Positions 26,677 to 41,193 of a DNA stretch of 64,000 nucleotides are shown piece after piece. Positions within the stretch are counted from its first letter, which is position 1. Each line of letters begins with the position of its first letter. A program made the translations under genes and the position numbers. The notes below the pieces were generated by a model. It was not told where the DNA came from. It worked only from the letters and a program-made list of their open reading frames with translations, and did no database searches. The DNA is from Motacilla alba alba (Eukaryota; Chordata; Aves; Passeriformes; Motacillidae), in the NCBI RefSeq assembly GCF_015832195.1, contig NC_052031.1, positions 11,099,850 to 11,163,849 on the forward strand, read 5' to 3'.

Positions 26677-26724
26677 CACACTGGACTGTCAAGGACTGAA
26701 CACTCTGGGCTGTCAAGGACTGAA
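26677..26724. repeat. 24-bp tandem duplication
   Basis: Two adjacent 24-bp units (26677-26700 and 26701-26724) share CTGTCAAGGACTGAA exactly and differ at three positions in their left halves. It is a local two-copy duplication in unique sequence. Confidence 0.85.
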
Positions 26725-27310
26725 CAAAAGCATTTTACAGCTTCAATTGAGTTATTGAAAGCAGTTTTCTATCTGTAACTGTCTTGGGTTTGTGTGTGTG
26801 TCACATTTGAATATATCCTTGCATAGGGTTAATAGAGGCACTTTGGAGATAGCTGCTCACAAGAAATTAATGAGACATTTCAAGACAGAATTCTTACCAG
26901 CTAATTAAATTACCTGCCTAGCTTACTAGAATTACTCACTGCTCTCCCAACATATTTGTGTAAACAGACAGATTTTCATGTAAATTAAGTGATGTTTGAG
27001 ATGGCTGATGAATCTCTGTTGTTTGGTGGTTCTGATAGTACAGAAGAAAAGATAAAATTACCAGAAACCATTTTTTGTTACTGCTACCACAAATTCACTC
27101 TACCAGTTTCTGTAGTTATATATCACACAATGGGGTTAGCCTGCTTCCTCAGAGGAAAAAAAAGATATATCTTGTAAAGTCTAATTTCTGACATTTAATA
27201 ATCAAGCCTGAAAACAACTTTAACTGTCACATGAATGAGTTTTGGAGAATTTAAGGGACTTAAATTATGGAAGTCTTTATTTGGAGGTCCATATTTCTCC
27301 AGGAGGTTAT

Positions 27311-27400
27311 AACACAAACAAAAACCCCAACAAAACCCAACCAATCAACCAATCAGCCAACCAACCAAAAAAAAAAAAAAACAAACCAAACCCCAAAAAC
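27311..27400. repeat. A/C-rich low-complexity tract, (CCAA)n-like
   Basis: The 90 bp consist almost wholly of A and C: CAAACAAAAACCCC, then CCAAT/CCAA units, then a run of about 17 A, then more CCAAACCCC. The frame that reads through it gives an artefactual Thr/Asn/Pro/Lys/Gln-rich peptide. It could be an old retroelement tail or a passerine-type A/C tract. Confidence 0.85.
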
Positions 27401-30400
27401 ATTTTATAGATATGTTTTAGACTTAAATAACAGAGGGCTTAAACATTTCTCCCTAATACAGTCACTGCTTTCAGGGATGACCACTCCAGTAGAGGAGAGA
27501 AAGGTTTTAAGTTTTTCTATCAAGAAAGATGCTAGAATAAGAATAAAGAAAACTGGATTCTTTCCCTATCCCTCTTTCCAATTCAGCTGCATGAGCCACT
27601 TTGTCCTTCAGTGCCTAAGCTTCCTTTTGCTGTTTGTTGCCTGTATCATCAGTTGCAATGCATCCGCTGCAAATGCTCTTTTACTTCCTGTAAGGAGTGA
27701 GAGACCAGAAGGAATGGAGTAAAATAAGGTTATCTCAGTTTACTGCCTTTAGACAAGCTATAAAATTCAAATTGATTTAAGAAAATTTAAATTTTTTCAA
27801 TTATATTATGGAGGATGAACATACCTATGTAAATACCTATGTATACCTATGCAATTTTTCATGTATAAAAACAATTCCTAGGACAGGAATTTATTATAGT
27901 TTATGGTTTTACATTTTCACTAGACCTAAAGATCCACATCTAAAAGTCTTCTCTCAGCAGCTGTATTGACATTGAACAATTCAGCCCTGGTTACAGATAA
28001 CGAAATTGCATTTGCTACAGCAAAGGCTGGAAATCCATTCCTTGAAGACTAAGGCTGATCTGGCTTTATTCCTGTGTGGAACTTCCAGGTTAAGGAATGA
28101 AAATTCAGGGAGGCATAACTCCCAGGGTGGGGTTGCATAGTCCTTTTTCTCACAATGTCTGTTCTGCTGCTGCTTGCATGTGGTGGATCAGCATTAGAGC
28201 TATTACAGGTAGAGAGGAAATTCAGCCAAGGATGATGGAATGATTAAATTATTGATTTCTTCTTCATCTGGAATATGCCATCAATCTCAAATATTTGTTC
28301 AATTGCAAGGCTTCCTGTATTTCCATTTTCCAGAAACTCCAGCAAAAGCAAGATCAAAGATTGTGCTTTCACATAAATGGTTTATTTCATGGAACATTGT
28401 TTTTAATGCATTCCTATCCCAGAATATTCAGAGCCATACTTAAATTACTTTAGTTTTCTTGGTGATGTTTTCCTTGTAAAGATTCATATGTACTGTCTCT
28501 CCTAGGCTCATGAATTGTAGTCCTGTGTGTGAATATATTTCTGTGGCTTTTGGAGGTCAGGTTATAACAGCAAAGTTCACCAATGCTGAATGACGAGGCA
28601 CTGCTGCTGTCAGAAATATTTGGGCTGTTTAGTTTTTGTCAGCTAAAGGACACAACGTGGAGTACCAGACCCCAACTGCACTGATCTTCCAAGAGGATTG
28701 GCTTTGGTTTGGAGCTCGAATCCTACTTCTTCCCTTTTTCTGTTTGTGTTAGAATATCTACAGAACAAAATCCTGCTGTCCTAAGACTTTTTCTTAAGAG
28801 TAACAAGGAATTGACTTTACTCTTGCAAGACACATTCTGACTTCTCTAGCAACATTTCACTGCACCTTTTTCATTATTTGTGGAGGGGGTTTTGGGTTTT
28901 TTTTCCCCCTTAGGTCAATCTGATCAAAATGTTATACCGTATTCCAAATAAGATTCTCTTACTGTTATGGATCATGTCATCAGTGCTTCCTCGTCTTCAC
29001 TGAAATCACTTTGTTTGATCCAGCCTGTGTTTGCATTTTCCTCTTACTCATCCTTCTTCTCATGTGAAATTCTCTTTAATAATGCTGCCATGTGATACCT
29101 GTTCTGTTTATGTCTTATTTAATTTCCTTTTGTGTGATTTCTGCTTGACTAATTACTATGCCTTCCAAGCACTTTGCTGAAATACACTGAGACCTTAAGT
29201 ATCACACATATTCACCCAAACCTTAACCAAACACAAAAAAACTTCATGTGCATTCTCTTATTAATGAATGCAAAATTATTTTTAGCCAGGTTTAATAAGG
29301 GTGTGGTGAACTGTAATTAAAGTGTATTATATTCCAAAGAATTATGATGAGGTATAAGGTAACATTGGTACTGTCTACTCAGGCTACTTAGGCATCTTAA
29401 TTAAACTGTGATTTAAAAGACCACAGGAGTGTGATTCGAAGGCTGTGCTCTGTGAAGGCAATGAAAACAAACAAGCACTTTTGAGGGGCTCAGTTAGGCA
29501 TGCTGGTGCCTCAAGAAGGCTAAATTCAAATCCTCTCCCTGGTGCCCACCATGGAGCAGCACTGGCTCCAAACTAGCACCAAGTTCATCTTTTCTGAAAA
29601 TTAAAGAAGTGTTTTCCACCCAGAGGAACACAAGGGCTTATGAGCTTCAAATATAATATAAAATAATGTAGATATTAAAGCATTTCAATTATTCCTGTAC
29701 CTTGCTTCCATGAATCCTGTTGTTTCTGTGAGACATTTCTAACTCATGATATCCCATCCACTTGGGCTGACATTTCTTCAGTGCTGACTGAAATTGGCTT
29801 AACTTTTAATATAAAAGTACAAAATATGGATCATTTTTTAATAAAGCTTTGCTGTGTGTATTCCTTAAAGACTTGTGGGATGTGATAGTGTTAAAAGACA
29901 AGACAATAGTTAAAATGAAATATTTTTAAAAACTCTGAAGATTTTATTTTCACTTTTCTTTGGAAGTGATCAAGTGGGAAAACACCATTATCTAATGAAT
30001 TATTATTTCTCCCATTGATAACCAATTAACTGTACAGTTCAGAAGATCTGTCTGTGTTTTTACCAAGCAATCTGTTGTTTTTTGGCTTATTTCCTGGCAA
30101 TAAAATGAACTGGTTTGGTTTTTTTTTCACCCTACTCTCAGTGAGGTCAGTCTCTCTGTTCACCTGACTCAGGTTATAAGTCGTACTACAGCCCTTTTGA
30201 TCATAACACCAGGATTATTGACAAGCTGCCAAAACATGGGTTATAGCTAGTGCTTTTCTGGGCTTCAGTATTGACTATATGCCCTACAAACAAAGCATCA
30301 TCATCATCATAATTCCAATCCCCAAGACAACAGGTTACCAAGCAGGGAACGACTGCCAGACTGAGCCCTGTGGCAGAAATAGCTGTCTTACAAGATGCAG

Positions 30401-33400
30401 TAAAGCAATAATGGTCGTGAGCAATTATGTTTCAAAGTGGAATTTAGAAGAATAAGACCCATCAAGGTTTCTGAAATATGGCACTGAGCAGTTTCATTTT
30501 CCATTGCAGGTCTTTTGAAATAAATGCTCTTAATAACTCTTGCTTCTTTTCCCCTGCTATGCAGAAAAGACAAAAACTCATCTCACTTTTGTAACAGATA
30601 CACACCCTCTATATAAAACATTTTATCAAAAATCAACACAGTGTTCTTGTGTTGTTGTGTCTAGCAATATCTGCTAACATTCATCAGCAAGAAAGTTTTA
30701 ACTAGCAGTTTAATAAAAAGATGGAGCCTAGATGGGTGAAGAATGTAAACAACCAGGAAAGTAGAGTCCTTGGATACTCTATGCATTCAAAGATTGATGG
30801 CTCAGGACTGTTTCCAGCCTCACCGTAGTTTCCACGCTCTGTCTGAGAGATGCTAATTTTGAATTATTGGTTTCTTGACTACCTCCTTGCCCAAGCTACA
30901 GGGAGAAAGAGTGATGATCTATGTCATGTTCCTTTATCTTATCTTTGAAAAAAGCCTATTGGAAGCGTCACACTGTGGCCATATTCCTGGGCTTTTGAGT
31001 AAATATAAAGGAGGAAGAATTCTGTCCATTCTTGTATTGGAAAGATGGAATTGAGTATATCAGTAGCTGAATGGTATAAAAAGCTTAAGTGTGTATTTGA
31101 GCTGGTATCAAAGGTCCAAGTTTAGGTAGCACCAACTGCCCCACAAATAAGTTACTGTGGGTGGCTGTGTTTTGGCTTGACACTGAAACTCAGGCCGTCT
31201 AGAGCTATAACCTTATTAATTGCTCAGCTCATCTTTAATCCCTACTTTTAAAAATAAAGGTACCACTTTTTATAATGTAGAACTGTTACTGCTGAAAGTG
31301 ATGTATGTGCTCTGCTAATTTGGAGAACGCCTACAATTTTAGGGCCAAGGCATTGCTTTTCCTCCCAAAATCCCAAGGTACTTTACAGACAATTATGCTC
31401 AACAAAGCAGGGCATTCACTGCCTTGTTCCCCTTGTTAAGGGTACCTCTAGGTGCAGTGCATTTTGACTGACTCTGACCATTTTTCCATATGAGATGCTA
31501 AATTTTCTCTTAGACTGTTTCAGAAGCATCTCAGCTACATGGTCTCAGGCAGTAAGCTATAAGAAACTCATCTTGCTGGTCCATCAAATTCCCAAATTTC
31601 CTAGGGAATCAGACTCTGGCTGCTGTTTGTCTGCGCCCTGCAGCCAACACAGAACCAGCTTGAGCCATGCCCTGCGTGGTGTGGGCTGATCACTGGGTAA
31701 AGAGTCAAAGCAGTGAAGTGTCTCAAAATCGAGGAGAATTTGGACTGTGGTAGTGGCCATAGAAGCCCTTTCCCACTGGGAAGAATAGGAGGGAATAAAC
31801 AGCAGCTACATCAGGAAAGAGACTCTCCTCTGCTCTTTCTGTGATACTCTGTGCAGCAAAGGCTAGTTTGAGCCAGAAATCCAGAAAGAGGAATATTTAC
31901 CAAGGTAAAGGTTTTCAGGGAGGTGTCTACAGTAACCATTTGTGAAAAGATGTGATCAGAGATGAAGCACAGCACAGCATGGCACAGCACACTCCTGCAC
32001 CCCCAGGGGCAGCAGGGGAGAGAGCTCTGCCTTTTCCTCTGCCTTTATTTTTGTTTATGGCTTTGGTTATCATTTTAAGAAGATTAGAAGTAGGACAACC
32101 CGAAGTGCAATATTTCAAGCACTGATTTTAACACATCTTTTTACATACCCAAGGCAAAGAGCCTCGTAAAGTGTTCAGATTCACATCCAGTCTCAGCAAA
32201 GGCTTCTGACTTTACAAAAGCTTTACTAAAGTTACAGGAAGGACCGACAGAATCATCCTGCTTTCATATGGCTGACCTGGGAGTGGCACAATTTCTAAAT
32301 GCATTTTATGAACCTCAGAGGCTCATAAAGCTTTCATGAAAATAATAATTTCTGAGTGGATTTCATCTGTTACTCTCCCCTTACTAAAAAAAAACCATAG
32401 CCTTAGAGGGGATCGCTACTGAGCAATTATGGGTTTTTGTTTGTTTTTTTTTTAAAAACAAGATGGGAAAGATCAAAGCTGTGGTGGGACTTGACTATGT
32501 CCAGCGCTACATCGCAGTACAAATTGGTATCATAAATATCTCTGACTTGGTGCAAATGAAAGTAGACAGACACTAAGTAAAAGGAGCTAAATTTACAATA
32601 TTTGGAAAATAAATCCCTTCTACAGCCACAAAAAAAAAATTATCCAGTTCTCAACTCCTTCCCAGTCAATTTGAACTCTAACCTGGCGGGCTGAATATTT
32701 TGGAGGAGGGGTTAATTCTTTAACCTGCATGCCGAGGCTGTCCATTACCTGTTTTCCACTGATTTTGGCCTGGGCATGTATTTGCAGGGACTGTTGAACT
32801 GATACTGCCAGGGAGCAGCTGGCAGTGACCTGCAGTTGAAAATCTTCATGGTTCTTCCCTAGATAAGTTTCCTCAGTTATAAGCTTCTGATGGCAGACAG
32901 ATTTTTTAATTAAAATTACACTCTGGCAGACTTTTTTGATCCCTCATTAGATCTGATGGCCATGTGTAAAATATGAGCCTGAGTTGCCTAAGTGGGAGCT
33001 GTTAGTTTACCACTAGCTGCTGTAACCTGGAGGCAATAAATTCAGTTTAAAAGGTAAGAACAACTTACTCAGCATTCCTCATGGGCTGGAGAGGAGGAAA
33101 AGGCAGCTGACCCCAAATGCTTTTAAAATACCCCTCCTAGCAGTGATGTGCTAAAGAAAACACTGAGGGGAAAAGCTGTGAAACGTTTTTGTCAAGGACT
33201 AGGGTAATAACAGAGCTGCTCAAGTTGGGCTAATTAAATTGTTTTAGCTACCAAAGGGATGGGGGTTTCCAGCTGTGTGCAAGCAGCAATAACAAACTTT
33301 CCTTAGGGTGCAGATTCTTCCCTGGTTCTTTAGCTTCACGCAGCTCAAGTGTTATTCTTTCTCATGACAGTCTCATCAGATATTTGGCTTCAGAAATGCT

Positions 33401-36400
33401 TGCCTGGCTGCATTAGCTATGGAAGAAAGCAAGGAGGGTGAATTAAATAAAAATCCAGTGTCCTTGACAGCAGTGGGGTTTTGGGGGTGAGGTGGGGAGG
33501 AGGGAAGGAGGTTCCTGGTAGAATTTTTTTTTCTGGGCTACTGTATATTCTTAGGAATTTCTTCAGCTATATTCAGCCTGAATTTGAGATCCAGATTTTT
33601 CTGCCTTTCTTGTATAATAAATTCTTTTTTTTTTTTTTTTGGTGCAGTTTTTTTGAACTTCAGTATTTTCAAGATTGGCTTAAAAATCAGGGTCCCTTTT
33701 CAGATGCCCTGTGGGTGACTTTAATACAGGATGGAAATATTGCTACAGTGTTGCTGCTCTTCAGAGACCACTCCCTAAAAGTAAAGAGAGGAATGAAGAT
33801 TATTTATTAAAAGCCCACTATATATTCTAAGAATGGCAAGAAATTATCATAAAGCAATACATAGGATAAAAGATGAAGAACTTTTGACTGTAGATGAGTT
33901 AATATACATACATATATATAAAACAAGCTGATAAATGTATGATTTCGTTTCTGATTTCAGTCATTAAGCAATTATACCTGATGAGTAAGGAGAGAACAGA
34001 GGGTCAGCTGTACTTTCTAAATTATACAGACAGTGACAGGGCTTCATTCATCATGGTAACTAAGATCTTCACTGTCCATGCTTTAGTTAATAATATGTCC
34101 AGGACAGAGAGCTGTAGCTCTACTCACTTGCCAACCCAGTCAGAGAGAGGGCAATGTTGCTCTGAAACCTGAGTGACTGATGTTGCAATGAATTTGTGCT
34201 TGTCATTGATAGCAACCTTGGACTTTATATATACTTTATATAGATTTTAAATGAGGTTTGTTGAAGATATCAAGAGAGACATGTGGAAATATCAAAGCAC
34301 CATGGTACTTACTACCAAGCACTAATTCCAATTTTTTGGGGATTTTTCTTGTGTTAATTGTACATTTACATGCCTATAACATGTTAAGAAAATCTGAATC
34401 TTCAGGGAAAATGTACAAATAAAGTTATCTTAGTCTGAAAAAAATAAGTAGAGTCAAAATAATAAAGAAAGCTTCAGAAATATAGAATTCACTTTCACTG
34501 CTAAAGATACTAAAGCCTTCATAAGCACTGCAAACACGGCAAAACTGATAAAAGGATTCATGTTTCTGCAGTACTTAACACTTAAGAAGCTAGTATGGAG
34601 TTGTTGAGACACGGAAAGTGCTTCAGCTGCTTTTGATGAGGAACTTCAAAATTGAACCATTTTCCCCTTGCCCTGCTGAAATTTCATAATTACTATCATT
34701 CCCCAAGTCAGCTCAGCAGAGATGTCTGCAGGACCTGGGGAATGTTTTGGGCTGCAAATCCCCATCAACCTTGGCTGGATCATCACCTGAGTCTTGGGCA
34801 TGACCTGGTTAAGGTCTGGAAGATGCCACCAGCAGCTCCTCCACTTGCTGCTGTTGGTTTCTGTCCAGTTGCTCCTTTGCAGCTGACTGGTGAGTGCTGA
34901 AGGGTCCCAGGGAGTCTGAATAGCCTTGCAGGAGGATGTTGTGTGTGCTTTCTGCTTCAGGAGAAACAAACAGTGTGCTGAGAAAATTAATTGCATCCTT
35001 GAATGCTACAGCTCCAAGTTAGATTATTTCTTTTAATTCTCTTTTCCCAGCAAACCCACTAAAGCATCACATAGATGGAAAATTCTTATAGGATGAATAT
35101 GCAAACATCTCCCCCTTTCCCAGTCAGACCTAGTGAGATAATTTGGGGTTACGATGGGATAAGCCTTCAAAGAGGCTTAAGACATTTCATGCAGGACATC
35201 CGTGACTCATTAGCTCATTGTTCTTCACTGATGTACAAAATCTTTCCCTTCATACAAGATATTTCTTATCTGTCTGTTATGTTGACATCTAGGCACTGAC
35301 TCTTCAGTGCTCATCCTTATGTAACAGACAGCTTGGAATAGTCATGCAGATAAGGAGGGAATGAGTCTACAATGCTGCTCATACCTTGCACTATGCATGA
35401 ACTCTCTTCTTCACTGTAAGCAGATAAAAGACAGCAGAGGTATAACCTCCAGTGAAATCAGCCCTGCTCAGGGTAGCATCCCAGCAGTACTCTGGCACAA
35501 AAGAAACAAATGTGCTTTTGTTGTCACAGAAACAACAAAATTATAGCCAACAAAACTCCAGCTGTTCTGTCTCTATGCTATTCTGGGCTTCTAAGAAATG
35601 CATGTTTCACCTGTAAAACTTACTGAGTTAATTTTCTGCTCTATGCCACATTAGCAAAGCCTCATGTGAAAAGTGATGTTGGTATGAGTCATGGTACTTA
35701 TGAAATGTTTGAGAACACATGAGAAAGCTCACATGAGATCAACAGCAGTTACCAGAGAAAACACTGAATTAATTTCAGAGAGAGCTTTTGGAAGAGAAGG
35801 TGAAGAAAGGAGAAGATAGTACACTTCAGTTACACACAGGCATACTGCACACTGAAAGGTACTGAAAGGATTGAATCCTTTGGCTATAAAGAAAATTGCA
35901 TGGAAAGAAACATTCCTTGGAGGCTAATAAACAAACCCAACACTTTTGGTTTAGGAAGTCCCAGGCCATACTAAAGTGAAGGGATATCTTGCAGAACTAC
36001 CTCTGTGCTCAACCTGTTCTCTTACACAACCCAAAATATTTCCTCTTCTTAGATGAACATTCTACCTGACCCTGAATGGTTCCTGTCTTCATTTATTGCC
36101 CTTCTCTCAAATAATACTTTGTGATAGCAAGTGTACTTAACAGCCACATTGCTTCATCTGTCACTGAGACAGTCAAGGAATCAGGCCATGAGTGCTTTGC
36201 ATTCAAGGGATTAATTTTTCTTCTGCTCTAAGACTGTATTTTTTTTTCTTTTGTTGTTTGCCTGGACTTCTCCTACATCTATCAAATCTTATGAGATCTC
36301 CGAGATCTTCAGGGCTGTTTGCTGATACAGAGGATGCCTGAGCTTTCTGGTACAGGCCTGTATTCTGGAATGGAGAATTTCTTTTCTCAGTAGTCTGGAC

Positions 36401-39400
36401 ACTGCAGTTTGACTGCAAAGTACATTTTGATGCATTCTTGGATATTTGTCTCATGTTAGTCTCTCTAGCACACTTCAGTAGAATTGGGATTTCTTTCTGT
36501 TTATCAGACAAATGGAAGGATAATTGTTTTGAATAGTCATAAATGTTTGTCATATGTGTTTCATACAATTCTCTCCAGACCTTTTCTTAAAAGACATGTG
36601 AAAATTTATTGTCCTGTGGTCTCAGTGTTCTCTCATCTTTGATATTTCTGAAAGGGTTGCAATTTTGTATTCTTATTCACTTTTCTTCATGTAATGTCAC
36701 AGTTCCTGACTGAGTAAGTTGTCAGTAATTACAGTCCATTTATTGCAGCATATGTATAAAAGAATAGTGCTGTTCCCTCAGAGCATGCACTGGAAGCACT
36801 CTGGAGCAGCCTGCTTTTAAGAAATGCCCTCCAGGGATTTATGGCCATGTTCTATTTGAATGGCTTTCTGCTCCTGAAAGAGCTGGGTGAACTTTTAATG
36901 CACAAACATCACTGCAAGACATTTCTTTCCATTTTTATCTATGTATCTCTATTCCATTCATGTTAGTGTCAATGAGTAGAAGTTAAGGCTGTCCCTTTCA
37001 TAGGAACATGCTTCAACTCTTGCCCTGTCACTCTTGTCTTTACCTTTTCATTACATCATAAGTGTTCTAGAATAGGTCACTAGTTCTCTGACATATAGGG
37101 CAAGTGCATCAAAAAGAAGAAACCATAGTTGTTTCATTCTCTGGTCAATCATTGCCTCAGATTTTGCAAATAAGTGTGATTTATGAGAGATATTTTGAGG
37201 TTTGGAGATTGGTTACAGTGTTTATGAATTGATTTATTATGTTCACTTAGGGCTTGTAATTATTTCTTCTTTCCAGGGTCTGTATCCCAGTATTTCCATA
37301 AATAATCAACATTTCATATTTATCCAGATCTAGATATGCTGACTACCTCTTTGAAGAGTCTGTTATCCCAGTCTGACGCTGCTGTCTCCCACCTGGGCTC
37401 TGGGTTATTTTTAGGATGTTCTACTGCTCCAGTCAAGGCCTGCCTTGCAGAATGTTTATCCCTTCTTCCAGCAGCCAAACACTGATATAAGTATCTCCCC
37501 ATTCAAATTGCTGTCAGTATTTTTTTACAGATAAAACACTTGGAAATATTTTTGCCTTTCTTAAAGTGCCAATAGTGCTTAGGTTTTATTTTTCATTTGT
37601 TTTTCCTCTTATCTATGTATTTCTGCATTTGCAGCAATTCAATACATCTTTCTTACAGTTTCCATATTTATTTATATTATTTGCTGTTCTAGCTCTCTGC
37701 CTGACTCATCTGCTCTATGTTTGGTTCTGAGCTTATTTACTAGCTCTGCATGTTGCTCTTAGTTGATTTATTATGGGCTGTCAAGAGTATTCCCATTTGA
37801 GCTCCTTCATACTTCATGGCCGTGATTAATCGGTCAGAACATTGGTTCAGATTTTAAGATTTGATCATTAGTCAGTCATTTTGCACAGGCTGACAGTATA
37901 CTTACTTTGTATTTTTCCAATGGAGATATGAGTAGTCTTTAAATAAGAATCATTTGGACTGAAGATACTTTTGGACCATTGCTAGGATCTTACATGGATA
38001 CTCCTGGTATGTTAACAAGATGGTCAAAGTCTGCCAGACTTAAGAGAGCTTTTGTTATCACTATGAATGACATACTTCTTGCTTTGTTCAATTTCTATCT
38101 TCATTGTCATTTCATAATTTGCATTTTGTGGAGTGAAAATTTCCATTTTCAGAAGACTTCCCTGTCACAGCTAGACACATTGAGGTGAGGTTTTAATACA
38201 TCATTCTGTTTTGACTAGTACTTGCACATTTCTTTTATACATTTACACATTTACTTGGGGATAAATGGGTGAGGGAGGGGTTGGTTTGTCCTGTTAGTGT
38301 TTCACTTATCTGCAAGAGCCAAGTTTAGATACTAATTTTATTGTTAAAAATAAAGTCAATATTCAGGGTCTAATCCTGCTTTAATGTACAGTATTCTTTT
38401 AAATTCAGGATTTACTTGGAGTAAATGTTTTAAATTCCCAAGATTATCTTATTTATTAAAATAATGATACAATATGATGATTTTTATAATGGAGATGTCT
38501 TTTATAATTTGGTTCTGGCTAGTTTCAGCTTAATTTGGTGAAGTTCACAGATGTGATTTTTCCAAGACTGCTTTTTTCCTCTGAGTTCAGTGGCCATACT
38601 TTCTTGTCTATTTATTTCACCCTCATTCCTTGTATTGCTTTCCCCAAAAATATTGGTAGCCAATTCCAGACTGACCATCATCTCCTTCACTCCAATTCCT
38701 CTCCCCCTCTTCTGTGGAGTTGGAGATGCTAGTGCTGATGAGAAATTGTAATTAGAGAGTGCAGGAAAATACTCTGATATTAGTTATGGGATAAAGAGAA
38801 GGAAACCAGTATCAATTGAAGATTAAAGCTTGTCAGATCAACTCCAGTGATCAAAAAATAAATGTTTCTTTTAGTAACTGATTTTCAATAGCAATGACTT
38901 CCACCCAACCCCAAGTTTTCCTATCATATGTTTCAATGCTGTTGTTTAACACGGCCTTTGTAGACTCTCAGAGTCACTTTGATTTTTCACTGGTGTTTAT
39001 ACAAGCACAAGCCATTATTTTGAAAGCCACAAAATAGCTCTTCTCTCTTGCAGGTGATCTTTATGGATTCTTCATGCAAAGCTGACAGCCAACATTATTT
39101 TTTGTCTACATCAGTCCCTTCTGAAACACATAACTCCCTATGGTAAACTGTAGTCCATTAATTCCATTAATTTAAGGCTGGGAGCATGGAAAAGAAAAAG
39201 TTGGCTTAAAATCTTCCTTTATTTCTCAAACTAATTCCTTGCATACACGGCAATTCCAACAAGTTAATTTTTGTTTATTTTAATTGGAGTTTTAATTCAT
39301 ACAGGCACCTATGATTAATCTGTCACCCTGGACATATAAATTATACAAATCTAAAATTTAGAGCACTCACTTTAAATATAATTTCATCAAACTTCTTTAA

Positions 39401-41101
39401 AATTGTCCCCAGCAAAAAAGCACAGCATATATTTCACAGCTATTTCTAATATACACTCCCATTAATAGGGAGCAATATAAAAATAAATTGAGGGCATGCT
39501 GAGCTATAAGACAACATTTAGATGACAGAGAATTGATTTCCTATAAAGCTGAAAGATTTTATAAAAAAGTAAAAAAAATCTTCAGGGAACAATTTGCAAA
39601 TGAAATATGTGAAATTGGATGTCTCTAAGTCACTCATCAGTTTGATCTTTATAAACACATTTGCTTGATGATGTTGTGAGTGATCATTGCTCAGTCTTCT
39701 TGCAAAGATAAATGGGGCATGATAATTATAGCAACAACATCATTAGGGCTGGACCTCCTGGAAAGCTGGAGCTGAGAAAGTCTGCATTTTCTGATGGAGT
39801 TCACCTTACACATCCATAAAGTTGGGTGCAAGCTCTTCTCTTCAATGGACACCAACAGAAGGCTGATCTGGGACCCTTGTGCTGCTGAACTGTCGAGGGT
39901 GGAAGTGGGACAACCATCTTCTGTCACTTCCTCACTCTCTCCTGGCAGGAGGGCAAGACCCAGGTTATGGCATAAGCTGTACAAAGGGTACCCCAAGAGG
40001 ACTGCTGGGTGGGAATAATTCTTTCCCTGCTCTCTCTTTCTCCTTTATTAGGACGAAACCATAGCAAGAAGAAGCACATATTTTGACATGGCCATTATAA
40101 CCAATATGGAAATGTAATACAGGATGGAATAATTTTTTTCAAAGTTCAGTGTGAGCTAAAGGCAATAAATGAATTTTGTTGTAATGGGTTGTTGAGATGC
40201 AGAAAAAGAAGAGTTCTCAACCCAGTTTCTTGAAACAGATCCATTAAACAATTACAACTAGTTTCAACCTTATTTTGCAATCAGACTGTGTGTATTATTT
40301 TAAGCAGTATCCATGCCTTAAAGAATATGAAGCAGGAGATAGATTGATGTGGACAGACATAGATATTTATTTCTTTGATAACAAAGTAATTTGCAGCACT
40401 CTAGTTGCTGCTAGCAGAGAATATGTAAGTCATAAAGTGCAGTTAGGTGATAAATTTATTTATAAAGTACCTTAGCCACTTCCTTCTTCTCTGCTCACTA
40501 ATCATTCTCCCCCAGGAGTCAGTCTAATTTTAATCCACCCAGCAGATAGGTAAATGGTATGCAAGGGAGATAAGAATAAATCCTTGTCTCCTGCAAACAT
40601 AAGATCATCTGCCCAAATTTATTCAAAACTAATGCACATCATGAATGTGGACCAGCCTGATTTGACATTTGAAGTTAAAAATTCCCAGCCATGGAGATAT
40701 TGTTTTTTTGCCCTGAAAACCTGCAAGTGGGACCTATATCTCTTCAGAACATGGATTTTTCAGTTTTCTCACTTTGAGACCCAGAAAGCCTTGATAAAAC
40801 ATCTATTCAAGCTCTGATACCTTAAAGCTTCTTTGGGTTCTTGTTAGCTGACTTTCACTCCTTTATGCTGTTGAGTTCCTGGTGAGGGAGGCATATGGCT
40901 TTGTAAGAGAAGAGTTAAAAATTATCTGTTTCAAACAGCTCTTTCAGAAACCCCAAAACATTACTAGAGTATTTGTTCTAAATTTCTGATGCACCTCATG
41001 ATAAACAACACCTACTACCATAATACCTTCCCCTAGATGAGTATGTTGCATGAAAACTAACAGGGCATGATACAACTGCTTTTGCTCTGTGACCAGGAAG
41101 C
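27401..41101. other. Unique AT-rich non-coding sequence
   Basis: The longest quiet stretch. I see no gene, RNA gene or recognisable transposable element. Minor features are (ATACCTATGTA)-like repeats at 27821-27850, five CAT units at about 30297-30311, a possible old repeat tail at about 31355-31410, a G-quadruplex motif at 33475 and an 18-base poly(T) run near 33625. Confidence 0.5.
33475..33504 (+). other. G-quadruplex-forming motif
   Basis: Four G runs (GGGG, GGGGG, GGGG, GGG) are separated by loops TTTT, TGAGGT and AGGA, so it meets the usual G3+N1-7 rule on the plus strand. It stands alone in AT-rich DNA, with no CpG island or promoter around it, so a function is unproven. Confidence 0.6.
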
Positions 41102-41193
41102 CACAAAACCCCCCAAAAAAACCAAAAAGACCCCACAAAAAAAACCCCCAAAAAACCTCAAAACAAATAAAACCAAAACAAAAAAAAAAAAAA
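41102..41193. repeat. A/C-rich low-complexity tract
   Basis: About 92 bp of alternating A runs and C runs (for example ACCCCCCAAAAAAACC), ending in a run of about 15 A. The Lys/Pro/Thr-rich open frame across it is an artefact. It resembles the tract at 27311-27400 in composition. Confidence 0.9.

Larger units (their letters stand above)
18662..27310. other. Unique non-coding sequence with GC-richer patches
   Basis: AT-rich DNA interrupted by GC-richer patches near 19.4-19.7, 22.6-22.8, 23.5-23.8 and 25.6-26.0 kb. In these patches short frames open on both strands at once, which reflects base composition and not coding. Tandem duplications at 19998, 21601 and 26677 and an inverted repeat at 25279 are given separately. 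No repeat family is recognised. Confidence 0.5.

Noticed and set aside
27267..27722. 151-codon plus-strand open frame
   Set aside because: Runs through an A/C low-complexity tract, which makes stop codons rare; composition effect.
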